A stretch of 64,000 bases of DNA from positions 2,666,001 through 2,730,000 of the forward strand of contig CP188828.1 in the NCBI GenBank assembly GCA_050110875.1, written 5' to 3'. This document shows, piece by piece, positions 35,037 to 43,825 of the stretch (position 1 is its first letter; every line of letters starts with the position of its first letter). A program made the translations under genes and the position numbers. The notes beneath the pieces were generated by a model. The model saw only the letters and a program-made list of their open reading frames with translations. It did no database searches and had not been told where the DNA came from. The stretch is from Methyloligella sp050110875. Lineage in GTDB: Bacteria; Pseudomonadota; Alphaproteobacteria; Rhizobiales; Methyloligellaceae.

Positions 35037-35980
35037 CCGGACCACTGGATATCCCCTGGCCGGTGCTCTACGGGCTTGCCGGCATCTACGGGTTGTTGGT
35101 GGTGGCCAGCGTCATCGTCTTCGCTATGCGCCGGCGCGATGCTGCGGGCCGGCATCAAGAGCTGGCCGATCGGGTGAAGTCCTGGTGGTGGATGATCGGC
35201 GCTTTCACGCTCTGCGTGGTGCTGAACCAGACGGTGGCGATCGTCTTTCTCGGTTTCATCAGCTATCTGGCGCTGAAAGAGTATGTCTCGCTGATTCCGA
35301 CAAGGCGGATCGACCGCTCGGTGCTGCTCTACGCCTATCTGGCGATTCCCATCCAGTATTACTGGGCGGCGACCGATTGGTACGGGATGTTCATCGTCTT
35401 CGTGCCGGTCTGGATGTTTCTGTTCTTCCCCATCGTCATGGCGTTGCGCGGCGAGACGGAAGGCTACTTGAGGGCCGTGGGCACCTTGAGCTGGGGGCTG
35501 ATGATGACGGTCTTCACCTTGAGCCATATGGCCATGCTGCTGGTCGCGGGCGACGGGGAGAACCCGGTGGCCGGTGGACTCGGGCTGCTGCTCTTTCTTG
35601 TGCTGCTCACCCAGCTCAACGATGTTGCCCAATATGTCTGGGGACGATTGCTCGGCCGGCATAAGGTGACGCCGACGGTGAGCCCCAACAAGACCTGGGA
35701 GGGGCTGGTCGGGGGTGTCGGCACGACCATTTTGCTTGCGGCAGCTGTCGGGCCCTTTCTGACCCCGATGGATGTTGTATGGTCGGCAGCCGCAGGCGGC
35801 GTGATCGGTATTGCCGGCTTCTTCGGCGACATCACCATCTCGGCCATGAAGCGGGACCTCGGCGTGAAGGATACGGGCGGGCTGATCCCCGGCCATGGCG
35901 GCATCCTCGACCGGGTCGACAGCCTGACCATCGCGGCGCCCGCCTTCTTCCATTTCTTCCGCTATTTCTTCTTCAGCTGA
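35033..35980 (+). CDS. Phosphatidate cytidylyltransferase family protein (YnbB/CdsA-like)
   Basis: 315 residues with about eight hydrophobic helices. The complete CDS signature is near the C-terminus: SAMKRDLGVKDTGGLIPGHG followed by GILDRVDS; the other conserved block VSPNKTWEGLVGG is also intact. CdsA makes CDP-diacylglycerol from phosphatidic acid and CTP. The position between a CDP-alcohol transferase and an acyltransferase suggests it is the accessory YnbB-type copy, not the essential cdsA, which in this group normally lies with uppS and dxr. Confidence 0.9.
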   Translation: MTGPLDIPWPVLYGLAGIYGLLVVASVIVFAMRRRDAAGRHQELADRVKSWWWMIGAFTLCVVLNQTVAIVFLGFISYLALKEYVSLIPTRRIDRSVLLYAYLAIPIQYYWAATDWYGMFIVFVPVWMFLFFPIVMALRGETEGYLRAVGTLSWGLMMTVFTLSHMAMLLVAGDGENPVAGGLGLLLFLVLLTQLNDVAQYVWGRLLGRHKVTPTVSPNKTWEGLVGGVGTTILLAAAVGPFLTPMDVVWSAAAGGVIGIAGFFGDITISAMKRDLGVKDTGGLIPGHGGILDRVDSLTIAAPAFFHFFRYFFFS

Positions 35981-35990
35981 GGGACGGCGC

Positions 35991-36677
35991 ATGGCGGATG
36001 AGAGCCTGGAGAATACGAGCTTCGGAGTGCGGGCGTTGCGCTGGTTGTTCTACGGGGTGCTCGTCCGGGCGCTGGTGCTGATTGCCCTCGGGGTCACGGT
36101 GCGGAACCGCCAGCGTTTGCCGGTGGAGGGGCCCGCCATCATCGCCGCCAACCACAACTCCCATCTCGACACCATGGTGCTGATGTCGTTGTTCCCCTTA
36201 TCGCTTCTGCCCAAGCTGCGGCCCGTGGCGGCGGCGGACTATTTCTGCAAGACGCCCAAGCGCGCGTGGTTCTCGGAGAAGATCCTCGGAATCATTCCGG
36301 TGGCGCGGCGTAAAGAGGGCGGTGCCAATCCGCTCCTCGGCTGCGAGCGGGCGCTACAGCGGGGCGAGATCCTGATCCTGTTTCCGGAAGGCTCGCGGGG
36401 CGAGCCGGAGGCGCTCACCGCCTTCAAGCGCGGTATCGGCCATCTGGCCAAGGCGGATACGCGCGTGCCGGTCGTTCCGGTCTTCATGCACGGGCTCGGC
36501 AAGGCGCTGCCGAAGGGCTCGGCGATTCTGGTGCCGTTCAACTGCACGGTCAGCGTGGGCGCACCGCTCCATGGCGAAACGTCTCATGACGAGACGTCTC
36601 ATAGCGCCTTCGTCGAAAAGCTGGAGGCGGAGATGAAGGCGCTCGCGGCGAACGAGAAGCTGCCTGCCTGGAGCTGA
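35991..36677 (+). CDS. 1-acyl-glycerol-3-phosphate acyltransferase family protein (PlsC-like)
   Basis: 228 residues. An N-terminal membrane helix (RWLFYGVLVRALVLIALGV) is followed by the acyltransferase motifs NHNSHLDTM (HxxxxD, catalytic) and LFPEGSRGEPEALTAFKRG (phosphate binding). It follows the CdsA-like gene after ten bases. Together the trio could convert lysophosphatidic acid to phosphatidic acid, activate it with CTP and transfer it to an unknown alcohol. The substrate preference is not visible from sequence. Confidence 0.88.
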   Translation: MADESLENTSFGVRALRWLFYGVLVRALVLIALGVTVRNRQRLPVEGPAIIAANHNSHLDTMVLMSLFPLSLLPKLRPVAAADYFCKTPKRAWFSEKILGIIPVARRKEGGANPLLGCERALQRGEILILFPEGSRGEPEALTAFKRGIGHLAKADTRVPVVPVFMHGLGKALPKGSAILVPFNCTVSVGAPLHGETSHDETSHSAFVEKLEAEMKALAANEKLPAWS

Positions 36678-36686
36678 TCCGCCGTC

Positions 36687-37700
36687 CTAGTGGTAGGCGC
36701 TGTGATCCTTCACGTGCCACATCGAATAATACGAATAGGCCGTGTAGCCCAGGATGATGGGGATGAGCGGGATCGCGCCGTAGAGCATGAAGAGCTGGGA
36801 ATCGGGCGCCGCGGCGGCATCCCAAATCGTGACATCCGGCGGGATGACATACGGGAAGAGGCTGACCGCCAAGCCCGTGTAGCAGAGCAGGAAGATCACG
36901 ATCGAGAGCAGGAAGGGCAGGTGCTTCCAGCGCTGGTCAAGCGCGTACCAGACGCCGACGACGGCGAGCGCGGTGAGGATCGGCACCGGGCTCAGCATCA
37001 CCATATTGCCCGGCGTGAACCAGCGCGCGGCGATGTCCTCGTGCATCAGCGGTGTCCAGATGCTGAAGATGACGATGAACGCGGCGACGGCGACGATCGC
37101 ATAACGGCCCACCTTGTAGGCCCAGTCGCGCAGCTCATCGTCGCCCTTCATGATCATCCAGCCGCAGGCGAGCAGCACGTAACCGGCGACCAGCGCCACG
37201 GCGGTGACCAAGACGAACGGGGTCAGCCAGTCGAAGGGTCCGCCCGCATAGGCGTTGTCCTTGACTTCGAAGCCCTGGATGAAGGCGCCCACGGCGCCGC
37301 CCTGCATCAGGGCCGCCAGGGTGGAGCCGCCGGCGAAGGCCCAGTCCCACATCCAGCGGGAGGTGTCGGCCTTGTAGCGAAACTCGAAAGCCACGCCGCG
37401 CAGGATCAGTCCGGCGAGCATCAGGATCAGCGGCAGATAGAGAGCCGGCAGCAGCAGCGAATAGGCGAGCGGAAAGGCGGCCAGCAGACCGCCGCCGCCA
37501 AGCACGAGCCAGGTCTCGTTGCCGTCCCAGTAGGGCGCGACGGAGTTCATCATGGCGTCGCGGCAGCGATGGTTCGGGGCGAAGGGAAACAGCACCCCGA
37601 GGCCGAGATCGAACCCGTCAAGCACCACATAGATCAGGACGCCGACGGCCAGAATCGCGGCCCAAACGAGAGGCAGGATGACAGGGAGAAATTCGGTCAT
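36687..37700 (-). CDS. cydB: Quinol oxidase subunit II (CydB/CioB)
   Basis: Second subunit of a bd-type terminal oxidase in the inner membrane. From ATG 37700 it has 337 residues with eight or nine helices. The conserved opening is PLVWAAILAVGVLIYVVLDG, then DGFDLGLGVLFPF and WDGNETWLVLGGGGLLAAFP. It ends YSYYSMWHVKDHSAYH. It is ten bases downstream of cydA. No CydX-like small gene is found after it; the PlsC-like gene converges from the other side. Confidence 0.95.
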   Translation of the reverse strand: MTEFLPVILPLVWAAILAVGVLIYVVLDGFDLGLGVLFPFAPNHRCRDAMMNSVAPYWDGNETWLVLGGGGLLAAFPLAYSLLLPALYLPLILMLAGLILRGVAFEFRYKADTSRWMWDWAFAGGSTLAALMQGGAVGAFIQGFEVKDNAYAGGPFDWLTPFVLVTAVALVAGYVLLACGWMIMKGDDELRDWAYKVGRYAIVAVAAFIVIFSIWTPLMHEDIAARWFTPGNMVMLSPVPILTALAVVGVWYALDQRWKHLPFLLSIVIFLLCYTGLAVSLFPYVIPPDVTIWDAAAAPDSQLFMLYGAIPLIPIILGYTAYSYYSMWHVKDHSAYH

Positions 37701-37710
37701 ATCAGCTCGC

Positions 37711-39093
37711 TTACGGGTTTCCTGAGGCTGCAAGCGGCCGGCGGGACAGGTCGACATCCTCCTCATCCGGCGAAGGCGGCGTCTCGTCGGGTCCGCGGCG
37801 GACCAGCTTGGCCATGTAGTACAGGCCGGCGCCGAAGATGAAGCCGTAGACCACGATGAAAATAATCAGCGTCGTCAGCACGCTGCCACCCGGCACGGGC
37901 GAGACCGCGTCGGCGGTGCGCAGAATGTCGTAGACGACCCAGGGCTGTCTTCCGACCTCGGTCACGAACCAGCCTGCGAGCACGGCGACGAATCCGATGG
38001 GCCAGCAGATGACCATGGCGCGCAAGTACCAGCGGGTGGTGAAGAGCGTGCCGCGGAACCAGAGGAAGGCGCCGATGAAGCCCAGCGCGATCATGATCAG
38101 GCCGCAGCCGACCATGATGCGAAAGGCGAAGAAGGGGATGACCGGGCTGGGCCTATCCTCGGGCGCCCAGGACTTCAGGCCTTTCACCTCGCCATCCCAT
38201 TCGTGGGTGAGGATCAGGCTGCCGAGGCCCGGCACGGCCACCTCGTAATGGTTTTCCTCCGCCTCGTCGTCGGGGATCGCGAACAGGATCAGCGGCACCC
38301 CGCTCCCGGTCTCCCAGTGCGCTTCCAGGGCCGCGACCTTGGCAGGCTGATGCTCAAGGGTGTTCAGGCCGTGCAGGTCGCCGATGACGAGCTGCATGGG
38401 CGCCATCCAGACAATCAGGCTGAGGGCCATGCCGAGCATGATCTTGCCGTGGGCGACGCTGCGGTTGCGCAGGAGATACCAGGCGCCGATACCGCCGACG
38501 GCGAAGGCCGTGGTCAGGTAGGCGGCCGTCACCATGTGCGCCAGGCGGTAGGGGAAGGATGGGTTGAAAATAACCTCCATCCAGCTTGTGGCGTGAAGCA
38601 CGCCGTCCTTCACCTCGAAGCCCTGTGGCGTCTGCATCCAGCTATTGGCGGAGAGGATCCAGAAGGCGGACAGGAGCGTGCCGAACGCGACAGCGGCCGT
38701 GGCAATGAAATGCACGCCCTTCGGCACGTGATTCCAGCCGAACAGCATGATGCCGAGGAAGCCCGCCTCGAGGAAGAAGGCGGTCAGCACCTCATAGGCC
38801 AGGAGCGGACCGAGGATGTTGCCCCCCGCATGGGAGAGCACGCTCCAATTGGTGCCGAACTCGTAAGACATGACGATGCCGGAGACGACACCCATGCCGA
38901 AAGAGACGGCAAAGATCTTCGACCAGTGCTTGGCGGTATCGAGGTAGATGGCCTTGCCGGTCTTCAGCCAAAGGGCTTCCAGGACAAGCAGCCACATGGA
39001 AAGGCCGATGGTGAAGGCTGGGAAGAGGATGTGAAACGAAACGGTGAAAGCGAATTGGATCCGCGCCAACATGACTGGATCGAGATCAAACAT
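37711..39093 (-). CDS. cydA: Quinol oxidase subunit I (cyanide-insensitive type)
   Basis: Subunit with haems b558, b595 and d; oxidises quinol and reduces oxygen with little proton pumping. 460 residues. Signatures are ARIQFAFTVSFHILFPAFTI (with the first haem-ligating His), YEFGTNWSVLSHAGGNILGP, ANSWMQTPQGFEVKDG and RLAHMVTAAYLTTAFAVGG. The Q-loop is short, which places it with the cyanide-insensitive CioA group. The 112-base region upstream (39094-39205) contains no other gene. Confidence 0.95.
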   Translation of the reverse strand: MFDLDPVMLARIQFAFTVSFHILFPAFTIGLSMWLLVLEALWLKTGKAIYLDTAKHWSKIFAVSFGMGVVSGIVMSYEFGTNWSVLSHAGGNILGPLLAYEVLTAFFLEAGFLGIMLFGWNHVPKGVHFIATAAVAFGTLLSAFWILSANSWMQTPQGFEVKDGVLHATSWMEVIFNPSFPYRLAHMVTAAYLTTAFAVGGIGAWYLLRNRSVAHGKIMLGMALSLIVWMAPMQLVIGDLHGLNTLEHQPAKVAALEAHWETGSGVPLILFAIPDDEAEENHYEVAVPGLGSLILTHEWDGEVKGLKSWAPEDRPSPVIPFFAFRIMVGCGLIMIALGFIGAFLWFRGTLFTTRWYLRAMVICWPIGFVAVLAGWFVTEVGRQPWVVYDILRTADAVSPVPGGSVLTTLIIFIVVYGFIFGAGLYYMAKLVRRGPDETPPSPDEEDVDLSRRPLAASGNP

Positions 39094-39205
39094 TCTTCAG
39101 CCCACCCGCTCCAATATCGACCTTGATCGCCGTTTCATGCGACTCAAGAATATTGTTGCAGTCTATGCCGATTTGCTGCTCACGAAAAGCGCAGTACTGC
39201 CGCAC

Positions 39206-40634
39206 CTATTTGCTTTTTATCTTATCGTAGGCGGCCAGAGCCCGCTCTCGCCCGTGTTTCTGAGCGACGATCGGTTGGGGATAATTCGTGCCTAAATCGA
39301 TGCCTGCCGCGCTCAAGGATGAGGCGGGGGCGTCGAACGGGGCGTGGATATGGCCGGCGTCGAGCTTCTTCAATTCCGGAACCCAGCGGCGGATATAGTC
39401 GCCGTTCGGATCGAATTTTTCTGACTGGAGAATAGGATTGAAGATGCGGAAATAGGGCGCGGCATCGGCACCGGAGCCGGCCACCCATTGCCAATTGGCG
39501 GCGTTGTTGGCGAGGTCCGCGTCGACCAGCGTGTCCCAGAACCAATCGGCGCCGTCCTGCCAGGGAATCAGCAGATGCTTGGTGAGGAAGGAGGCGACGA
39601 TCATGCGGGCGCGGTTCGGCATCCAGCCGGTTTGCCAAAGCTGACGCATGGCGGCATCGACGAGCGGATAGCCCGTCTCGCTCTTTTGCCAGGCCTCGAG
39701 ATCGGATCGGGAATTTCGCCAGGGAAACGTCGCGAATTGCTCCTTCAAGGGTTCGGTCGCGATGCGGGGGAAGTGGAAGAGGAGCTGGGCGCAGAATTCC
39801 CGCCAGCCGAGCTCGCTCAGGAAGCTTTCGGCGCCTTTGCCGGTGGCCCCTTTGTCGGCGTGACGCACCGCCCGGTAGACTTGTAGCGGGCTCAGCTCGC
39901 CGAAATGAAGATGGGGCGATAGCTGCGAGCTCGGATCGCAGTCGAGTCGGCCGCGATGCCTCTCGTAGTCGAGCAGCTTCTCACCGATGAATGCCGCGAG
40001 CGCCCCCTTGGCCGCTTTCTCGCCGGGGGTCCATGTCTTGCGCAAGCCCCCGGCCCCAGTCGGGCTTGCGCGGCCTCAGGTTCCAATCATCGAGGGCGTC
40101 GGATTCGACATTGGCGAAATCTCCGAGTTTCGGGGCTTTCAGCAGGGCGCGGAAACGCTTCCGCTTGGCGGCTTTCCAATAGGGGGTGAAGACCCGGTAA
40201 GGCACGCCGTCATTGGTATGGATGCTGTCGGGCGGGTTGAGCAGCCGGCCTTCGTGACGTTCGAACGTGACGGCTCGGTCTTTGCAAAGCTTTTCAACGG
40301 CCGCTTCCAGACCGCGCTCGTAGGGCTCATAGGCGGCGGCTGTGTGAATGGCAGCGGCGCCGGTCTCGTCGAGCAACGCTTCGATTGTCTCGGCGGTCTC
40401 GCCACGGCGCAGGACGAGATGGCCGCCGAGGCTTTCGCTCAAGGCTTCGAGGCTGCCATGAAGCCACCAGCGCGAGGCGCCGCCGGGGCGGAAACGGCCC
40501 GCCGCCTTATCGTCGAGAATGAAGATGGACAGCAGCGGCGCGCCGGCTTTTGCGGCAGCCGCGAGCGCCGGATTGTCGGAAAGGCGGAGGTCCCGCCGGA
40601 ACCACATGATGACCGGCCGCGTCTGACCCGCCAT
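39206..40634 (-). pseudogene. phr: DNA photolyase, broken by a one-base frameshift
   Basis: Two frames together make one class I photolyase of about 475 residues. Frame 1 starts MAGQTRPVIMWFRRDLRLSD at 40634 and holds the antenna-domain half up to DDWNLRPRKPDWGRG. The second frame resumes with LRKTWTPGEKAAKG and runs to 39206 with the FAD-binding half (WMPNRARMIVASFLTKH, DADLANNAANWQWVAGSGAD). The break is at a run of five C at 40047-40051 (G on the coding strand); four would restore the frame WGRGLRKTWTPGE. It is either a recent inactivating mutation or a sequencing error, since all other motifs are intact. Confidence 0.9.
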
Positions 40635-40644
40635 GGCGCCTACC

Positions 40645-41178
40645 TCACTGTCGCTGCTCCCAGGCGGCCAAGGCGCTCTGGTGCCGCTTGGCGGAGACGT
40701 CGTCGAAGCAGCAGAAGATCACCGTCTCGACCTTAGGATGCCCGGCGAGCGCTTCCGCCGCGCTCCGGATCGCAATATCAGCCGCGCGGTCGGGCGGAAA
40801 GCCGTAGATGCCGGTGGAGATGGCCGGGAAGGCGATGGAGGCGAGCCCGTGTTCATCGGCGAGGGCGATGGAATTGCGGTAGCAGGCAGCCAGTGCTTCG
40901 TCCTCCCCGCTGCCGCCGCCATGCCAGACGGGGCCGACGGCATGGATGACGTGGCGCGCGGGCAGATCGAAGCCCGGCGTGATCCGGGCCTCGCCGGTCG
41001 GGCATCCGCCGATCTCAGCACAAGCGTCCGCCAGGGCCGGTCCCGCGGCGCGATGAATGGCGCCGCAGACCCCGCCGCCCGGCGCGAGCTGGGCATTGGC
41101 CGCGTTGACGATGGCGTCCACATCGAGGGCGGTGATGTCTCCTCGGACGATCTCCATTTTCGATCCCGCGATGGCCAT
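40645..41178 (-). CDS. Macrodomain ADP-ribose hydrolase (YmdB-like)
   Basis: 177 residues from ATG 41178; ATG 41157 (MEIVRGD) is the alternative. Signature blocks are IVNAANAQLAPGGGVCGAIH (ligand binding) and ISTGIYGFPPDRAADIA. The family removes acetyl or ADP-ribosyl groups from O-acetyl-ADP-ribose or modified proteins. It is ten bases upstream of the photolyase start, so the two are probably one transcript. The open frame extends upstream to 41601, but that part is the antisense of the permease gene. Confidence 0.92.
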   Translation of the reverse strand: MAIAGSKMEIVRGDITALDVDAIVNAANAQLAPGGGVCGAIHRAAGPALADACAEIGGCPTGEARITPGFDLPARHVIHAVGPVWHGGGSGEDEALAACYRNSIALADEHGLASIAFPAISTGIYGFPPDRAADIAIRSAAEALAGHPKVETVIFCCFDDVSAKRHQSALAAWEQRQ

Positions 41179-41228
41179 GGGACCATTGCATGCCGGATCG
41201 GCGGCACGATCAAGCCCGCTCAGGCCCC

Positions 41229-42341
41229 CTAGAAGGGGCGGGCCGGGCCGAGAGAAGCGAGGAACAGAGTCGCGCCGATCAGGATGATGACGACGGAACC
41301 GCCAAGCCCGCACAGGGTCCAGACGGCTTCGCCCCAGCGGCCGCCTTCGCCGCCGAGCTTGAGGGCCAGCTCGCGGGAGAAGAGGGCGAGAATGGCGATG
41401 GAGGCAACGGTCAGCGCGGTGCCGAAAGCCATGGCGAAGGTGGCGGCGATGCCGGCCCAGAGGAGGCCCTGAGCGAGGGCGAAGACCAGCACCACGATGG
41501 CACCGGTGCAGGGGCGGATGCCGACGGAGAAGACCACGGCGGCGAGCTGCTTCAGATTGAGCGGCTGGGCGAGCTTCTCCAGGTCGGGCATGTGACGGCA
41601 CGACTCGCAGTGCTCATGATCGTGATGTGCATGACCGTGATGATCGTGATTGTGGTCATGATCGTGCTCGTGGTTGTGAGCGTGGTCGTGGGTCTGCTCC
41701 TCGGCTGCGTTGAGCGAGCCGTTCGCGAAGAGGGTGCGGAGCTGGCGGATCAGCAGCCAGACGCCGACCAGGGCGATGAGGGCGTAGCTCGCCGTCTCCA
41801 GACGCCCGGACCAGGCCTTCAGCTCGAAGCCGGAGGCGTTCAGCGCCACGGCGAGCAGCAGCACCAGAATGACGGCCGTCATGGCCTGGACGGCGGCGGC
41901 CAGGAAGGAGACGAGGATGCCGCGGCGCGCCGTTTCCTCGTTGGCCACGACATAAGAGGTGATGATCGTCTTGCCGTGGCCCGGACCCGCCGCGTGGAGC
42001 ACGCCGTAGCCGAAGCTGAGCCCCGCCAGCACCAAGCCGGCATAGAAGGGGTTGTTCTCGCGCAATCCCTTGATCGCGGCGGCGAGCCGGCGCTGCATCT
42101 TTTGCTGGGCTTCGGTGATCCAGCCGATAAAACCGCCGACGCGCGGTTGGGACTTGAGACTCGGCGCCTCGGCCGGTGCGCCGCGATTGCCGAAGGCGGA
42201 GGGCGGCGAGGCTTGCTGCTCGGCGACCTCTTGGAAGGCGGAGGGCGGGCTCGTTTCCGCGATGCCGGCGCAGGTGCCCAAGACGAGAAAGGCCAGCAGC
42301 GCGACAGCGCACGCCGCCAGGCGCCCGGTCAGCTCTTGCAT
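41229..42341 (-). CDS. NicO/RcnA-type metal transporter with His-rich loop
   Basis: 370 residues. A signal-like helix starts the protein (LAACAVALLAFLVLGTCAGI). Membrane helices include SFGYGVLHAAGPGHGKTIIT (with the family's HxxxPGHG-like motif) and ending VVIILIGATLFLASLG. Between helices lies a loop of His, Asp and Glu (EEQTHDHAHNHEHDHDHNHD, then HHGHAHHDHEHCESC) that could bind Zn, Ni or Co. The family is named for nickel and cobalt. The neighbour DUF1007 protein and zur suggest zinc instead; that is inference. It overlaps the DUF1007 gene by 13 bases. Confidence 0.9.
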   Translation of the reverse strand: MQELTGRLAACAVALLAFLVLGTCAGIAETSPPSAFQEVAEQQASPPSAFGNRGAPAEAPSLKSQPRVGGFIGWITEAQQKMQRRLAAAIKGLRENNPFYAGLVLAGLSFGYGVLHAAGPGHGKTIITSYVVANEETARRGILVSFLAAAVQAMTAVILVLLLAVALNASGFELKAWSGRLETASYALIALVGVWLLIRQLRTLFANGSLNAAEEQTHDHAHNHEHDHDHNHDHHGHAHHDHEHCESCRHMPDLEKLAQPLNLKQLAAVVFSVGIRPCTGAIVVLVFALAQGLLWAGIAATFAMAFGTALTVASIAILALFSRELALKLGGEGGRWGEAVWTLCGLGGSVVIILIGATLFLASLGPARPF

Positions 42342-43003
42342 GAAACGACGGCGGTCTGGGCGAATTGAGAGCCGTAATTGCTGTCCGGCCCGAGCTGGCT
42401 GAAGAAGGCCTCGGTAAGAGCTTCCGAATCCGGGTCGGTCATCGGCGTCTCGAGATTGGCTTCGCAGCCGGCCGGTGCGCCGGCCATCTTCAGCGGATTT
42501 TCCTTCGCGAAGGAGAACGCCACGAAGAAGCTCGGGTCGTAGACCTCCACCTTCACCTCGTCCTTCTCAGCCGCCACGGGCTGTTTCAAGGGCAGGGTGA
42601 AGTTCAAGGTGACGATGCCGTTCTCCGCCGTCACCCAGTAATCGACGGGATCGCTCAAGGCGATGGCCTCGCCCTTGGCCGAGACGAAGGTGAAATAATC
42701 GAATTCGTTCAGGGAATTGACGTTGACCTCGGCCAGCGGCTTCAGCTCTTCCTTGCTGTATTTGCCGTCGCCGTCGGTATCGAGTCCCTGGATCGCCATG
42801 GCGCTATAGAACTCGTCGAAGACCCAGCGATGGCGGATCGCTTCGATCTTGCCGTCTTCACCGAAGACCAGCTCCGATTGCACGCTCGTCCAGACATGAG
42901 GGTGCGCGTGAGCGGCCCCCGGTATTTGCACGGCGAAGCATGCGGCGAGGGCGCAGACGAGATGCGTGCGGTGCCGCAGGATGCGTTTGACGCGAGAGAT
43001 CAT
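42329..43003 (-). CDS. DUF1007 periplasmic protein
   Basis: 224 residues from ATG 43003 (MISRVKRILRHR), with a signal peptide ending near PGAAHA. The DUF1007 hallmark is AHPHVWTSVQSELVF at the mature N-terminus, and an EF-hand-like stretch LDTDGDGKYSKEELKPL follows. DUF1007 proteins are regularly encoded beside NicO/RcnA-type permeases, and are thought to be metal-binding partners. It diverges from zur across 137 bases that contain a TGATA/TATCA palindrome. Confidence 0.88.
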   Translation of the reverse strand: MISRVKRILRHRTHLVCALAACFAVQIPGAAHAHPHVWTSVQSELVFGEDGKIEAIRHRWVFDEFYSAMAIQGLDTDGDGKYSKEELKPLAEVNVNSLNEFDYFTFVSAKGEAIALSDPVDYWVTAENGIVTLNFTLPLKQPVAAEKDEVKVEVYDPSFFVAFSFAKENPLKMAGAPAGCEANLETPMTDPDSEALTEAFFSQLGPDSNYGSQFAQTAVVSCKS

Positions 43004-43108
43004 GCCCAATTCGTCTTTTCCCGTGAGTGCCCGGCGAGCTTGCCGAAAGATTGTGGAGAAACTGCGTTGCGACCGCATCCCCCAACCGCCGATTGACGGG
43101 CCTCAAGC

Positions 43109-43123
43109 TGATACATTATATCA
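43109..43123. promoter_or_regulatory. Candidate Zur operator between DUF1007 and zur
   Basis: TGATA-CATTA-TATCA is a 15-base palindrome in an AT-rich island (CTGATACATTATATCATTCC) 18 bases before the zur start codon. Alphaproteobacterial Zur boxes are AT-rich inverted repeats with a similar centre, so this may control both divergent units. I have not matched it to a defined consensus. Confidence 0.5.
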
Positions 43124-43140
43124 TTCCGAGGAGGCGTGCC

Positions 43141-43557
43141 ATGGTGACGAAACATCACGACCATTCGGAGCACGAGCTTTCGGCCAACGAGGCCAGGGTT
43201 CTGGAGGCCTTGCGCGCATCGAAGGAACCGATGAGCGCCTATGCCATCCTCGATCGGGTGCGTCCTTCGGGCATTTCCCACCCGCCTACGGTCTACCGGG
43301 CGCTCGCGGGTCTCGAATCCCTGGGCATGGTGCATCGGCTGAAATCCCTGAGCGCCTTCGTGGCTTGTGGCCATGGGCGGTGCGGTGGGCGTTTCGCCTT
43401 CGCCTTCTGCCGGGAATGCCAGCGGGTCGAGGAAATCGAACTCGATGAGGATCATTACGAGGCTCTTCTGAAGCTCGCGCCGAAGGACATTCACGTGGAG
43501 CAGGCGACGCTAGAGCTCGCCGGCATCTGCAGCGCTTGCCGGCAGGCGGCCTCCTAA
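43141..43557 (+). CDS. zur: Zinc uptake regulator (Fur family)
   Basis: 138 residues; ATG 43141 follows GAGGAGG closely. The winged helix has MSAYAILDRVRPSGISHPPT and the recognition segment PTVYRALAGLESLGMVHRL. Zinc-binding cysteines occur in FCREC and ICSAC, the two CxxC pairs of the structural site. Next to znu genes, it is Zur and not Fur or PerR. It begins a plus-strand run: zur, a small membrane protein, znuC, znuB and znuA. Confidence 0.93.
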   Translation: MVTKHHDHSEHELSANEARVLEALRASKEPMSAYAILDRVRPSGISHPPTVYRALAGLESLGMVHRLKSLSAFVACGHGRCGGRFAFAFCRECQRVEEIELDEDHYEALLKLAPKDIHVEQATLELAGICSACRQAAS

Positions 43558-43570
43558 AGACATCGAGGCA

Positions 43571-43825
43571 ATGGTCTCGCGGCACGCGTGTCGGCAAGAC
43601 CGGCCGGCGGCCATGCAACAAGACGCGGCCGGGGCCGCAAAAGAGGTATCGCCAGCGATGGAAAGGACCGCTCAAGAGCCTGAAGCCGTGCACGGCTTGC
43701 AAGCGTCAGGCGCTTCCGAAGCGTTCGGCTATTCGCTGCTGCGCCTGTCGCTCGCCGGCCGGCTCGGCGTGGCGGCTTTGGCGATCGCCGTGCTTTGGGC
43801 CGGCGTTTTCTGGGCTTTGTCATGA
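43571..43825 (+). CDS. Small single-helix membrane protein in the znu operon
   Basis: Up to 84 residues; the start is uncertain (ATG 43571, 43613 or 43658). The N-terminal half is polar and Ala/Glu-rich. The C-terminus is one hydrophobic helix (LGVAALAIAVLWAGVFWALS). Its stop overlaps the znuC start as ATGA, so it is translationally coupled and probably real. I do not recognise a family. A role as an accessory of the ZnuB channel is conceivable but unsupported. Confidence 0.6.
   Translation: MVSRHACRQDRPAAMQQDAAGAAKEVSPAMERTAQEPEAVHGLQASGASEAFGYSLLRLSLAGRLGVAALAIAVLWAGVFWALS

Noticed and set aside
39094..39205. A possible FNR/FixK site (TTGAT...) before cydA
   Set aside because: TTGATCGCC is not followed by a matching ATCAA half at the right distance.
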